Below, in pieces: positions 34,647 through 44,687 of a DNA stretch of 64,000 nt (within the stretch, counting starts at the first letter, position 1; each line of letters begins with the position of its first letter). The notes below the pieces were generated by a model. That model worked only from the letters and a program-made list of their open reading frames with translations, searched no databases and was not told the origin of the DNA. Origin of the DNA: Actinernus sp. WN-2022. Its lineage: Eukaryota > Cnidaria > Anthozoa > Actiniaria > Actinernidae. Location: positions 131,168,807 through 131,232,806 of the forward strand of contig JAOWCC010001634.1 in NCBI GenBank assembly GCA_030867875.1. Direction: 5' to 3'. Made by a program: the position numbers and the translations under genes.

Positions 34647-34717
34647 AGTAGTATAGAATATGGCGGTTCTGGGCCACCACCCTCGTTTTTTGTTGCAATC
34701 CCGCCTGATGACCCCCT
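34647..34717 (+). repeat. Polinton left terminal inverted repeat
   Basis: It begins AGTAGTATAGAATATGGCGG and ends ..GATGACCCCCT; it is identical over 71 bp to the reverse complement of 46368-46438. The preceding bases TCGCTT repeat after the right end. Confidence 0.95.
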
Positions 34718-34761
34718 ACCCCCACCATCTTTTTTGGACAAAGTCCAAAAACGACGTTGGG

Positions 34762-34838
34762 GTTCGGGGGCCATCAAACGGGCTTACAACAAAAAACAGA
34801 GGTGCTGCACCATAACCACCATATTCTATACTACTATA
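34762..34838 (-). repeat. Imperfect inverted copy of the terminal repeat inside the left end
   Basis: GGGGGCCATCAAACGGGCTT, then ACAACAAAAAACAGAGGTGC and CCACCATATTCTATACTACT, follow the reverse complement of the terminal repeat with about 20-25 percent changes. Together with the terminal repeat, the first ~190 bp of the element can fold into a hairpin. The right end has no such partner. Confidence 0.85.
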
Positions 34839-34896
34839 GTCCACTTATTGTATTTTGACGCCCAATTAGAGGAGTGCAGTTATAAGGTATTATACT

Positions 34897-37800
34897 ATGG
34901 CTGAACATATACTCAAATTCGTCCGAGCACCCGGGGCCATTGGGGATTATTTACGCGGATGGAAGATGGATGTTCTAGACGGTAATTCTCTAGAAGCAGA
35001 CCCAGTAGCTTTCCTCGCCGGTGTGCGGAAGCAGACTACCGAAAAGCTCGAGGAAGAGCTCCAAGACCTCAATAGCATTAAGTTTCAGCTAGCTTTGAAC
35101 CGCATCACACTCCGGCTTGACAAACCTGAGGGTTCAATATACGAGATAGCTACCTTACGGAGTTCGCAAACCGTATTGACCAACAGTGCTGAGATCCGTG
35201 GGGTAATAGTAGAAGCACATGCTCAGATCCACAACTACATTGAGAAGTGGATCAGTCGAGGATCAAACTGGGTTATAGATAGAGTCAACATTTTATGGTT
35301 AAACATTGCTCGGTATCAGCCACTCCGTGTAGGTTCATATTTACCACTGCCTACAGAAATCGCGAATAAGAAAGCCGTTATCAACGTAAAGAACAAAGAC
35401 GACCATTGTTTGCGTTGGTCGCTACGTGCAGCGCTGTTTCCAGTCGCAAAACACCCCGAGAGGACAACGAAGTACAGAGAATACGATGGGTTGAACTTTG
35501 ATGGGGTGGACGCGCCAACACCAATTTCACAAATAAAACGCGTAGAGAAGCAAAACACCCTTTCTATCAATGTATATGGTTGGGATCCAAAGGAAAAGTG
35601 TTTGATCATACATCACATCTCGAAGGAGACCTTTTCAATAGCATGTTAACTTCTTGCTTATAGAGCACCAAGATAGTGGTTTACAACACTACTGCTGGAT
35701 CAAGGACTTAAATCGGCTCCTATTCGATCAGACAAAGCATGAACATAGGAAACATTTCTGCGAGCGTTGTCTACATGGATACACTACCAATGCCCTCTTC
35801 GAAAAGCACATCCCAGAGTGTAACGGTGTCGATGACCAAGCCATTCGCATTGAAATGCCTACCACGGAGAACAACATAGTCTCCTTTCAGAATATCCACA
35901 AACAGCTCAAAGTTCCCTACGTTATCTATGCCGATCTTGAGGCTTTAACCACTAAGATCGAAGGACCTGGCCAAGACCCTGAAAAGAGCAACACACAAAA
36001 GACAGAAGAACATATCCCCTGTGGATTTTCCTACATCGTTGTACGTTGCGACGGTCATAGCGAACCACCTGTACTATATAGAGGTACATGCAGATACGAT
36101 CGAACGCTTTCTACGATGTATACAAGAGGAAGAGGCGAAGATCGAAGCCCAAGAGGCCAAGCCACTATGTATGTCGCAGAAAAACCGGAGGGTTTATAAT
36201 AGAGCAACGATTTGTCATATTTGCCAGAAGCCTTTAGTTGGTAGAGATCGAGTATGGGACCACTGCCATATCACAGGTGAGTTTCGAGGTGCTGCACACA
36301 AGGTCTGCAACCTCTAATTGCGTCTCTCACCTACCATCCCAGTTGTATTCCACAATCTGCGTGGATACGATTCTCACCTACTGATGCAATCCATATCCAA
36401 GACAGAGGGCGAGATCTCCTGCATCCCAAACTATAGGGAGAAATATATTTCGTTCTCACTTGGTAATCTCCGGTTCATCGATAGCGCGCAATTTCTATTG
36501 GGGCCACTCGACAAACTGGTTTGTAGTACCATAGAGGCAGCTGCAGGCAAATGTAAACGATGTAATAAATTCGAGCTGGTTGTCATTAACGAGGTTTGGA
36601 AGCTAGTGGGGACTTGCCCACAGTGTGGAGAAGGGAGCATAAAGCAACTCGACCCGTCTCGCCTCCCAATAACCGTTACACATACACCCCTGAATGCACA
36701 CCTACTTGGGCGCAAGGGCGTCTACCCATACGGGTACATGGAGAGATTCACAGAGACTTCTCTTCCACCAAAAGAAGCATTGTATAGTAAACTAAGCCTA
36801 GAGGACATATCCAACGAAGACTACGAACACGCACTGGAAGTTTGGAAGACATTCGGTTGTGAGACGTTGGGAGATTACCACGACATTTATCTCCAAACTG
36901 ATGTGCTTCTTCTTGCAGATGTGTTTGAGGGCTTTCGCGCAACATGCATGCAAAACTACGGCTTGGACCCAGCTCACTACTATACTAGTCCCGGACTCTC
37001 ATGGGATGCATTGTTAAAGAAGACTGGCGTGGAGCTTGAACTATTAACCGACTACGATATGCATCTATTTGTTGAGAAAGGTCTACGTGGTGGTATATCT
37101 ATGGTGCCTCAGCGTTATGCCAAAGCAAACAACCCAAACGTGCCTAACTTCGATCCCAAGAAGCCAAAGAGCCATATAGTCTACCTTGACGCCAACAACC
37201 TATATGGCTGGGCTATGAGTCAATATCTACCAACAGGAGGATTTGAGTGGTGCACACCAACAGAAGAACAAATCACACAGCACGCAAGCAATTCAGATAA
37301 AGGTTACATCCTCGAAGTTGACCTTGAATATCCTCAAGAACTTCACAATGCACACAACAGCTATCCACTAGCTCCAGAGAAAATGCAGGTGGATAAAGCT
37401 TGGTTCTCAGAGTATCAAATCGAGCTCTTTGAGAAACTCTACAAAGGAAATGGATCCTTGAAAACGGAAAATCTTGTGCCTACCCTCCGCGATGAAGAAC
37501 GATATGTGCATTTGAAAAAGATCCACAGAGCACTACGATTCGACCAATCCCCATGGATGGAGCCATACATACGAATGAACACAGAGCTACGAAAATAAGC
37601 AAATAGCACTTTTGAGCAGGACCTCTACAAATTGATGAACAACTCAGTTTTCGGCAAAACAATGGAAAATCTACGCAAGCGTGTAGATATCCAACTAGTG
37701 CGCTCTTCAGAAGGAATCAGACTACAGCGTCTCTTGAATAAACCTAGCTATTCTCGCTCCACAATCTTTGACAACGATCTAGCCGCTGTACACAACTACA

Positions 37801-38455
37801 AAAGCAAGCTACTGCTGGACCGCCCGGTATATGTTGGAATGTCAATTCTAGATCTCTCAAAACACCTGATGTATGACTTCTACTATGGTGAGCTCAAACA
37901 GCAGTATAGACAACGCTGTAATCTACTATATACAGATACTGACAGTCTATTGCCATACATCGAAACTGAAGACATCTATGCAGACATGGTTATCCACAAA
38001 CATATCTATGATACAAGCAACTACAGTAAGGACCATCCATCGTATAACATCAACAACAAGAAAGTCCTTGGCAAAATGAAAGACGAATGTGGAGGCATTC
38101 CCATAGTCGAATATGTTGGACTACGATCAAAGCTCTACTCAATATTGAAAGTAGATGGTGGCGAGATTCGTAAAGCTAAAGGCACCAAGAAGGCATTTGT
38201 GAAACACCGCATTCGTCATGAGCAATACAAAGAGTGCTTGCTAGATAAGAAAGTATTCCGCCATGGGATGGATATGCTTCGAAGCGAAGGGCACAGAATG
38301 TATGGTATGCATATGAATAAGGTATGACTCTATCGCCATTTGACTCTAAGCGCCGGATTTCAGCAAACGGAATCGATACACTAGCCTATGGGTACAAAGA
38401 TGCCCTTTTAGAGGAGGCAAACTTTGACGATCTCATCGACGAGCTGCTAGCCTAG
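34897..38455 (+). pseudogene. PolB: Polinton family B DNA polymerase (protein-primed type), broken
   Basis: The polymerase would copy the linear element. The frame is spread over at least four pieces: 34897-35649, 35654-36190, 36021-37598 and 37632-38327, with a last piece to the stop at 38455. I see frameshifts near 35640, 36090 and 38330 and in-frame TAA codons at 36315 and 37596. In order there are an N-terminal region with IINVKNKDDHCLRW-like sequence, a Cys/His cluster (CERCLHGYTT..HIPEC), the exonuclease block IYADLEAL, an endonuclease VII-like [40 protein letters not shown], and polymerase motifs YLDANNLYGWAMS, LMNNSVFGKTMEN and LLYTDTDSLL. Catalytic motifs are kept but the gene cannot make one protein. 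Confidence 0.92.
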
Positions 38456-39473
38456 ATCGGTTGGGTACGAACAGAATACCCTTTGGAGGTAGTTCAGTAT
38501 CTTGTGGTACGACTTGTAGCTCTTCACGCACAAACCCGCGCTTTGGTGCTTCCTTTTCCAAATAGTACAGAACTGGTTGGTTCGAAGATATCGCACTACG
38601 TGAAATAACATATGTCTGTAAACTCCACACAGGATCAGTTGCTCGTTTGGCTCCACCTTCCAACTCTCCTGGTGCATAGAGATATCGAACTATAACATCA
38701 AACGGTAGGCGCTTTTCTTCTAATCCAACAGGTCGCGAATATGTAGTAGTTTTTATGTTCACTTGCTGTGCCAATACGGTATTCGAAGGCTCTTTTCCTG
38801 TTAGTCTAGTCACCTCATTATTCATGGCTTTGATAACCTCTGGAAGCCGCAACACCCATTCTCTACTACGTGCATCTGATCCTTCCGAAGCAAGTACCAT
38901 TTCCTGTGCATATTGATATCCAAACAACCTCTCAGCTAGTGTTCTGTTTGCTCGCTCAACAAAGCTTTGCGCCCTATGGTTACCAACACCACCTCGTTGG
39001 ACTTTCGTACCATGTAGTTCTAAGGTTTCAGACATATGCCCCATGAACTCCCTACCAGGATCGACTTGCAACGTTTTTGGCCACGTTAATGGACTACGCT
39101 GGTAGATTCGTTCGAAAGCTGCAACCACTTCACTACTATCTTTCGAGGCTAAAGGTTCAGCCTCTTTATATCTAGAAGCCACGTCGATCACTACCAACGC
39201 ATATTTATAGAGCTTTCGTCCACGTCCAGGTCGATCATGAGGTAGAAAGATCAGATCAGCTTGGTGAACCTCATTTGGTTTCGATACAGTCCAATGTGGT
39301 CGTGGTATATATCGTGGTGGTGGTAGGTATATCTGCCATAGGGCTTGTTTCTCTAACCAACTCTTAGCTACATCCTCTGACACCTTTGCTGCCACTGCTA
39401 GCTTGCCAATTGCAGTGTGACCTTTCCAATAGCCCATAGGACCGTAGTATACTGCTCTCATCTCTTTATACAT
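38433..39473 (-). CDS. INT: Polinton retroviral-type integrase
   Basis: An open frame of 346 codons, starting MYKEMRAVYYGPMGYWKGHT. The integrase would insert the element DNA in the host chromosome. The catalytic triad is visible: Asp73 (HQADLIFLP), Asp138 (LQVDPGREF) and Glu173 (AQSFVERANRTL), with about 34 residues between the last two as in DDE integrases. The N-terminal zinc module is not evident. The 3' end overlaps the last 23 bp of the polymerase gene on the other strand, the usual convergent arrangement. It is one of the few genes of the element without an interruption. Confidence 0.92.
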   Translation of the reverse strand: MYKEMRAVYYGPMGYWKGHTAIGKLAVAAKVSEDVAKSWLEKQALWQIYLPPPRYIPRPHWTVSKPNEVHQADLIFLPHDRPGRGRKLYKYALVVIDVASRYKEAEPLASKDSSEVVAAFERIYQRSPLTWPKTLQVDPGREFMGHMSETLELHGTKVQRGGVGNHRAQSFVERANRTLAERLFGYQYAQEMVLASEGSDARSREWVLRLPEVIKAMNNEVTRLTGKEPSNTVLAQQVNIKTTTYSRPVGLEEKRLPFDVIVRYLYAPGELEGGAKRATDPVWSLQTYVISRSAISSNQPVLYYLEKEAPKRGFVREELQVVPQDTELPPKGILFVPNRSRLAARR

Positions 39474-39482
39474 AGCTATAGC

Positions 39483-39974
39483 TTAGTAATGACACCAAAC
39501 TTCAACAAGCATAAAAAGGCCCGTTTTAAAAAAGCTATAGCCATCGACTAACAGCATAGCCAATAGCAAGCATCCCCCACCTACGTAGACTAACTCACCT
39601 GTCTTCTGCTCACTCGAAGGTCGATAGAAGTCGGAGAAGACGGGTTCCTTCATGTCCTGCGGACGTATGCGGTCCAATCCCACGTGTACGGTATTCCATA
39701 GCTCTAAGTTCTTGTTCGCATCATTGCTAATCACATAAGCATTATGCTGCAAATGGGCCTGTTCTCGGAACCAGTTAGATATGCGTGCGCGGTTCTTCTG
39801 GTAAACACCCCAGGCAGCCTGATACTTCTCTAGTGCCATGTCATGTCTTTTTTTCTCAGCAGCCATCGCAGCGGGATCTTTACCAGCAATTGCCTTGGTG
39901 ATGTAGCTTCCACCTACGAAGGCCGTTGCATTTAGTATAGCTCCACCAATCGCAGTTATTGCAGCTACAATCAT
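39483..39974 (-). CDS. Polinton-encoded membrane protein, 163 aa
   Basis: MIVAAITAIGGAILNATAFV gives an N-terminal hydrophobic segment of about 28 residues. A charged, probably helical middle (AMAAEKKRHDMALEKYQAAW) follows, then a second hydrophobic segment (LVYVGGGCLLLAMLLVDGYS). It lies 9 bp upstream of the integrase on the same strand and may share its transcript. Function unknown; such small membrane proteins are common in Polintons. The frame is intact. Confidence 0.6.
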   Translation of the reverse strand: MIVAAITAIGGAILNATAFVGGSYITKAIAGKDPAAMAAEKKRHDMALEKYQAAWGVYQKNRARISNWFREQAHLQHNAYVISNDANKNLELWNTVHVGLDRIRPQDMKEPVFSDFYRPSSEQKTGELVYVGGGCLLLAMLLVDGYSFFKTGLFMLVEVWCHY

Positions 39975-39979
39975 GATGG

Positions 39980-40202
39980 TTACAGATTCTTTGGAATTAT
40001 CTTTTGGTCATCAAGATATTGCTTGGCAGCTATGCTACCAGCCAATACAGCCGTCCACTTCACGTAATTCAAGACTGCGGACGAAGAATCGCTAAGCATG
40101 GACTCTTTGGTTATTTTTTTTTGCTACGAACCCAATGCCAGCAGCAAGTCCAGTTAATATAGCAGCGTCTGTTAATGTTTTTATCAACTTGTTCTCTACC
40201 AT
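39980..40202 (-). pseudogene. Small Polinton membrane protein, frameshifted in an A-run
   Basis: It starts with ATG at 40202 and reads MVENKLIKTLTDAAILTGLA, with hydrophobic residues up to a run of nine A (T in the given strand, 40124-40132). The frame then ends after a few codons. The neighbouring frame goes on with SAVLNYVKWTAVLAGSIAAK to a stop at 39980. The two halves make sense as one ~74-residue protein with two hydrophobic parts, so one base in the A-run is probably out of register. It is followed directly by the next gene in the same direction. Confidence 0.5.
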
Positions 40203-40253
40203 TTTTGCATAACATATATGATCTATAGTTCTAGTCTTCAAATGGTGTAGCAT

Positions 40254-40610
40254 CTACTTCATATCCGACAACACGACCGCTGAGGGTGCTGTATGTTGTT
40301 CGGTAGCATGCGGTGTAGGCGAATAGCTACAACAGCTCTTGGCACGTTGCGCGTTATTTTTGTATTGATAGTACAACCCTATCAACGCCACGACTATACC
40401 GATAGCTGCAAGTGTAGTGTTAGCAGATACGTTATCGAACCAGCCAGGCTTATCTACCACACTTTCTTGCACCACTCCGCATTCACGCGCTAACTCGCGG
40501 GAAAGTGCTTCTCTAGCTCGTCGATTGCTTTCTGCCAATGCTTTTCCAGCAGCTACGCGTCTTGGATCTTTTTTCTCAGTCGCAGTGATCCGATCCATCT
40601 GTTCCTCCAT
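40254..40610 (-). CDS. Polinton-encoded single-pass membrane protein
   Basis: The start could be the ATG at 40661 or, more likely, the one at 40610 (MEEQMDRITATEKKDPRRVA). A long charged helix (ALAESNRRAREALSRELARE) precedes one membrane helix (TTLAAIGIVVALIGLYYQYK) and a short polar tail. With the earlier start it overlaps the preceding gene. Function unknown. The place between other small membrane genes suggests a role in particle or membrane structure, which is inference. Confidence 0.55.
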   Translation of the reverse strand: MEEQMDRITATEKKDPRRVAAGKALAESNRRAREALSRELARECGVVQESVVDKPGWFDNVSANTTLAAIGIVVALIGLYYQYKNNAQRAKSCCSYSPTPHATEQHTAPSAVVLSDMK

Positions 40611-41067
40611 CTTGTTGCGTCGTAGATATTTGAGATATATCAGTTGACTGTATGTCTTCAATATGGGGATAGCTTGATATCGTAGCTTCGCTACTAGGAA
40701 TAACTACGTGACCAGCTACGTGTAGCATAGCACTAGCAAGAGCAACAAAGCGTCCTGCTTTAAGAGACAACATACCAACCTCAGCACCGAGCTCGTTGCG
40801 AACTATTCGGTCTTCTTGTAAGTCCTTAAGAAGTGCTTGTTGATCATCTATAGTAACTAGGTGTGCAACTACACGAGTAGCTAGACGCATCATACCATCG
40901 ACTAGACTCCCTGTTATTTGCTGAGCTCGAACGGCCTGGTACCTTCTATGTAATCGCTCTACATCTTTCTCAGTTAGTCTAGCAATATCTCCCAGAGATA
41001 CATTTTCCCCTAGATATTCGTTTGTGGTACCTGTCACGGCCAAAATAGAAAGCTCTATCTCGGGCAC
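40576..41067 (-). CDS. Polinton protein of unknown function (GENVSLGDIARL family)
   Basis: An open frame of about 163 codons. The recognisable part starts GENVSLGDIARLTEKDVERL and continues with KDLQEDRIVRNELGAEVGML and SLKAGRFVALASAMLHVAGH. I recall similar proteins in cnidarian Polintons, beginning with M-ENVSL, but no ATG is present at that point here, so the start may be lost or shifted. The upstream end overlaps the capsid-like frame. Ser/Thr-rich C-terminal tail. Confidence 0.45.
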   Translation of the reverse strand: MPEIELSILAVTGTTNEYLGENVSLGDIARLTEKDVERLHRRYQAVRAQQITGSLVDGMMRLATRVVAHLVTIDDQQALLKDLQEDRIVRNELGAEVGMLSLKAGRFVALASAMLHVAGHVVIPSSEATISSYPHIEDIQSTDISQISTTQQDGGTDGSDHCD

Positions 41068-41813
41068 CTGCGGTATGTGGTGCTACAAAAAGGAGAAGTA
41101 GTCCAGTAAAGGATCTACGTGGGACGGTTATGTTCTGAAACACCAGAGTGTCTGATGCCTTGTTAATAGGTACAGTCTTGGAGTGTAAAGCGTAGTTGAA
41201 CAGGAAGGCAGCACCTGTGGTATATGCGTGCTGTGCTTGTCTGGCGAGTTTTTCATCCTCGATGACCTCATACTCCAGCTGTATGTTGTTGAGCTTGTAT
41301 GTGCCTATCTTGGTCGTATCTGATCCCACCACTATATCGTTAGCAGGTGCTAGAACCAAATCAAACGAAATAATGTCGTGGAGGGCGTGGGGATACAGAG
41401 CTCCATGTTGTGTTAGAATGTCAACATCTAATGGAATTCTATACTTTGAACCATATGCAGCCAATATCGCAGTTTCTCCATCATTCGAAGCGGTTGCACC
41501 GTTAGTCTTCGAGCGAAGCTTGTTCACATTCTCTGATTGGATACCTTGTTTAATCCGAGCTTCTCGCTCTGGAGTAGAAAGATAGAGATCGTAATATGCC
41601 TGTAGGAGATCTGCTCGGGCAAGGTCTTCTATTACCTCTGTTCCAATTCTAAACCTACGATGAGATACTAAACAGAGCCCAACATTGGCTACCACGCGAT
41701 TGGTGTTGAGTCCACCAGACAATGCAATATCAGCCAAGAGTGCAAAGCTGCCTGGGACTAGGACAATGTTTTCTCCTAGTTTTGGTTGGCAGATGATGGT
41801 GCGAAAGTGCGTC
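40979..41813 (-). pseudogene. Polinton capsid-like protein, truncated
   Basis: The frame is open from 41813 (after a TAG at 41814-41816) to 40979, but has no ATG near its beginning. Sequence blocks are GENIVLVPGSFALLADIALS, GGLNTNRVVANVGLCLVSHR, YYDLYLSTPEREARIKQGIQ and VPRRSFTGLLLLFVAPHTAG. The pattern (PGS..L..DI.L, VVANVG, YYDLYLS..ERE..IKQGI) is shared with jelly-roll structural proteins of cnidarian Polintons. That attribution is from memory, not a search. The expected C-terminal part after the APHTAG block is missing and the sequence runs into the next gene. Probably a non-functional remnant. Confidence 0.55.
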
Positions 41814-41821
41814 TATATAGA

Positions 41822-42868
41822 ATGCGTCGAGCTTTTAGTCCAAGTGGCTCTCTGCGTGTTTGTGCTGGAACTAGCTTCGACGATATCATGTTGAATATAG
41901 CAAACTACATAGTTACGTTCAATATGGATGAGTGGGTGGATACAACTGACACAACTGACGAGACTCCGTTAATTACACATGATGATGATGATAATGATGA
42001 TGACCTATCTGGGCCCGTCACTGCTGAGTGGATACCCATGGAAACGCGAAATCCGGACGAAGCTGGTGCTATCGACGACGGCATGAAAGAGACATCATTC
42101 ATCGAAGGCAAAGATACGCCTTCCCCAGCGAAGTCGCACTTAAGCTTGCCGAAAAGCAGATGAAAAGGGCAGGGGAAAAGATACGTGCTAGGTTCCCCGA
42201 AGTCAAGTACGATAAATTCGTAGCTCGTGTGGATGAGTACGATAGGGTCTGGGTAGAACTCGCCAACCAGAAGAATGCCAAGGCTCACCTCCTATTCAAA
42301 ACTGCAAAGGAGGTGGCCCTCAACGATAAGCTACCAAAGACCATAGAAACTGCCCTAGGACCCCCATCTGAAAAGGTAATAGAACAAAAAGAAGGGAAGA
42401 CCGAAGTCCTAAAACAGAAAAAGGCAGTAGCAGAGGCTGTCGTCAAAAATATTGATTCGACTGATACGGAAAGAGTTAAAGCTCAGGAGCAAATAGACAC
42501 TACCGAAAAAGAGATCCAAGGAGTCGAGCAAGAGATCGAGGACATCGATGGGCGCATGTCGCTGCGGGATAGGGTCAAAGCTATTTTCAAGAAGTACGGA
42601 TTAACAGTGCTTGGGGTGCTGACCGCGACAGGGACTGTGATTGGTGTCATAGTTTCCATGATGTCGAAGAGCCTGGCTAGCATTGCCAAAGATCTTGCCA
42701 AAAAGTTAAAAGAACTAGGAAAAAAGCTGAAGGATATTCTACCTAAAATGGTTCGGGCAATTGCTAGCTTCTTGTTTAGCACTGCTGGTGATGTCATAGG
42801 TTTCTTGGCGAAGAATGTTTGATCGTAGCCGTAGTTGTGTTCGTAGTGGAGCAATACAAGAAACGCTA
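41822..42868 (+). pseudogene. Polinton structural protein with hydrophobic C terminus, frameshifted
   Basis: It starts MRRAFSPSGSLRVCAGTSFD at 41822, with an acidic stretch (THDDDDNDDDLSGP). The frame breaks near 42120 and goes on in the next frame to 42822 with ALKLAEKQMKRAGEKIRARF, a Lys/Glu-rich probable coiled coil (AEAVVKNIDSTDTERVKAQE), a Gly/Val membrane-like segment (LTVLGVLTATGTVIGVIVSM) and an amphipathic Lys-rich helix. A second break near 42820 would lead to a last membrane segment (LIVAVVVFVVEQYKKR, stop at 42866-42868). It is divergent from the capsid-like gene and convergent with the next one. Function is not known; a membrane-active virion protein is one possibility. Confidence 0.55.
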
Positions 42869-44640
42869 ACGAAACATCAACCAGGCGGCACCAGCTGCAG
42901 CAATCGAAGCCACCGCCAGATTGGTTTCGTGTTGTGTTACTCGTATAGTAGGCGTGGCCTTTGGTACATGCGTCGTAGTTGGCTTTGCCTTTGGTACCTG
43001 CGTAGTAGCAGCTTTATGTGATAAGTGTTTCTTTTGGTGTGGGCCTTCCATCTGTGGAGGAGACTGTTTTGTGTTCTCCATATTTACATGGTTGTTAGTA
43101 TCCAGCTGCATATCTTTTGTGGCCCCCGTGAGTGCATTATTATAACCCTTGTGTTTGACGAAGTCGACCACCAGATTACTTGGTAATAACCACACATCTA
43201 TAGCTACGGCTAGATTAAGCCTCTTTTTTGTGTCTTTGATAACCAACTGAAAATTTGCTACGCTTTTGGGTAAATCGTTTATAATGATTGATGCTTCAAG
43301 CATGACTTTGAACTCGGATTTAGCCCCTCCCGCTAGATTGAGGATGGATGTGTGTACGTTGGTTTGGGAGGTTAGAACGCAATATACGAAAGCCTCGACT
43401 GAGCGATTCACCCTGACCAATCCAGCTTCTGTCAAACCCTTTCCGATTGGGGGTGCAAACCAATTGTACTGTTTTCCTTGGGGCACATCGTTTCTAATAA
43501 AGGCAATATTATTAGCATCGGCTGACTTACCCCCCTGCTCGGTGAATAAATAAAAGCCCTGGCTGTTCCAGGTGTAAAGTTTGGGGTCATCTCTCCTGAC
43601 CTCATTCTCATTCGTATAGCCGTAACCAGGGTAGTAAACGAATATGTCCCATAACCCGTTATTCCGGCCTCCTTTCCATCGGAAGTCTGGTGTGTTAGAT
43701 AAGCCAAACTCTATAATCAATTGATTCAGAGCCACTTTGCTATAGAGGTTATCGCATTGCTTGAAGGCGGAGTCATCAGGTAGAGGCACTCCATAAGATC
43801 CGCCAAGTTCATACAAAATTCGTCGTATTGTGAAATATATGTGAAATCGTAGGAACACTTGAACAATAGGAGGGTATGTTTTGAAAGCAGGGTCGGCCAA
43901 CGACACTCCACAGCCCGCAGTTGCACACCACGTTGCGAAATTCAACTGTTGAGGCCAATATTTTAAATCCGGAGCCGACAGCCATTTCCTAGCCTCCTTG
44001 GCTGTTTTATATGTCACAACGGTCTCCTTGAATATGTCCCTGACGCCGCTTTTGAATGATTCCGTTGGTGTGACGTATATATGCAAAGTCTTTAGATCGA
44101 GATCGGGGGCTACTTCGGTATATGGGACCGTTGAAACGGGATATTTCACACTTTGGTCTAGTATCAAGGTAGATGGGAAACCTCCGTGCACATCCCACAG
44201 TACATCATCAATACGTTTTTGAAGAGCCTCGGGTAGCTTGGAGACATCATCGCCGTAAACATCATAACTAGAATCTCGGTCTCTAAATAAAATGCTAGTT
44301 GAATATTTGCCTGGGCCATCTATGTCTGTAGAGGCATAAAACTGGTGAAGATCTGCATGTGGGTATTTTTTCTTGAACTTCTCCAATAGATCGGTATTCA
44401 GTTTTGCGATCTTTTTATCTTCTTGCGGGTAGCTGGCGGGCCTACCTAGTACAACATCAATACGTTTTTGTACGTCGGGCGAGTTATGGTAGCCCTTCAC
44501 ACCATAGGCTACGCGTTCTTCCCCCTTGTCTAAGAATATGACATATGAAAAGCTCGAGTGGTAAATTGAGAATAGTCAGCATGTGGATATTTCTTCTTGA
44601 ACTCCATCCACAAAAAGGTGTTCGACTGTACAAACGGCAT
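42866..44640 (-). pseudogene. Large conserved Polinton protein with internal repeat, one frameshift
   Basis: The frame 42866-44500 encodes 544 residues. Upstream, an ATG at 44640 (MPFVQSNTFLWMEFKKKYPH) begins a related stretch in another frame that joins near 44555, so there is at least one frameshift. EFKKKYPHADYSQF..QKRIDVVL and KFKKKYPHADLHQF..QKRIDDVL are two copies of an ~85-residue unit. The core has FATWCATAGCGVSLADPAFK, GGRNNGLWDIFVYYPGYGY and NRSVEAFVYCVLTSQTNVHT; the C terminus is Thr/Pro/Lys-rich, ending in a hydrophobic AVASIAAAGAAWLMF. I recall the core as a family found in cnidarian Polintons, without known function. Most of the long frame remains open. Confidence 0.6.
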
Positions 44641-44687
44641 CGTATTGAAGCGTAAGTACTTACATATATATCAACTTTAAGTTTAAT

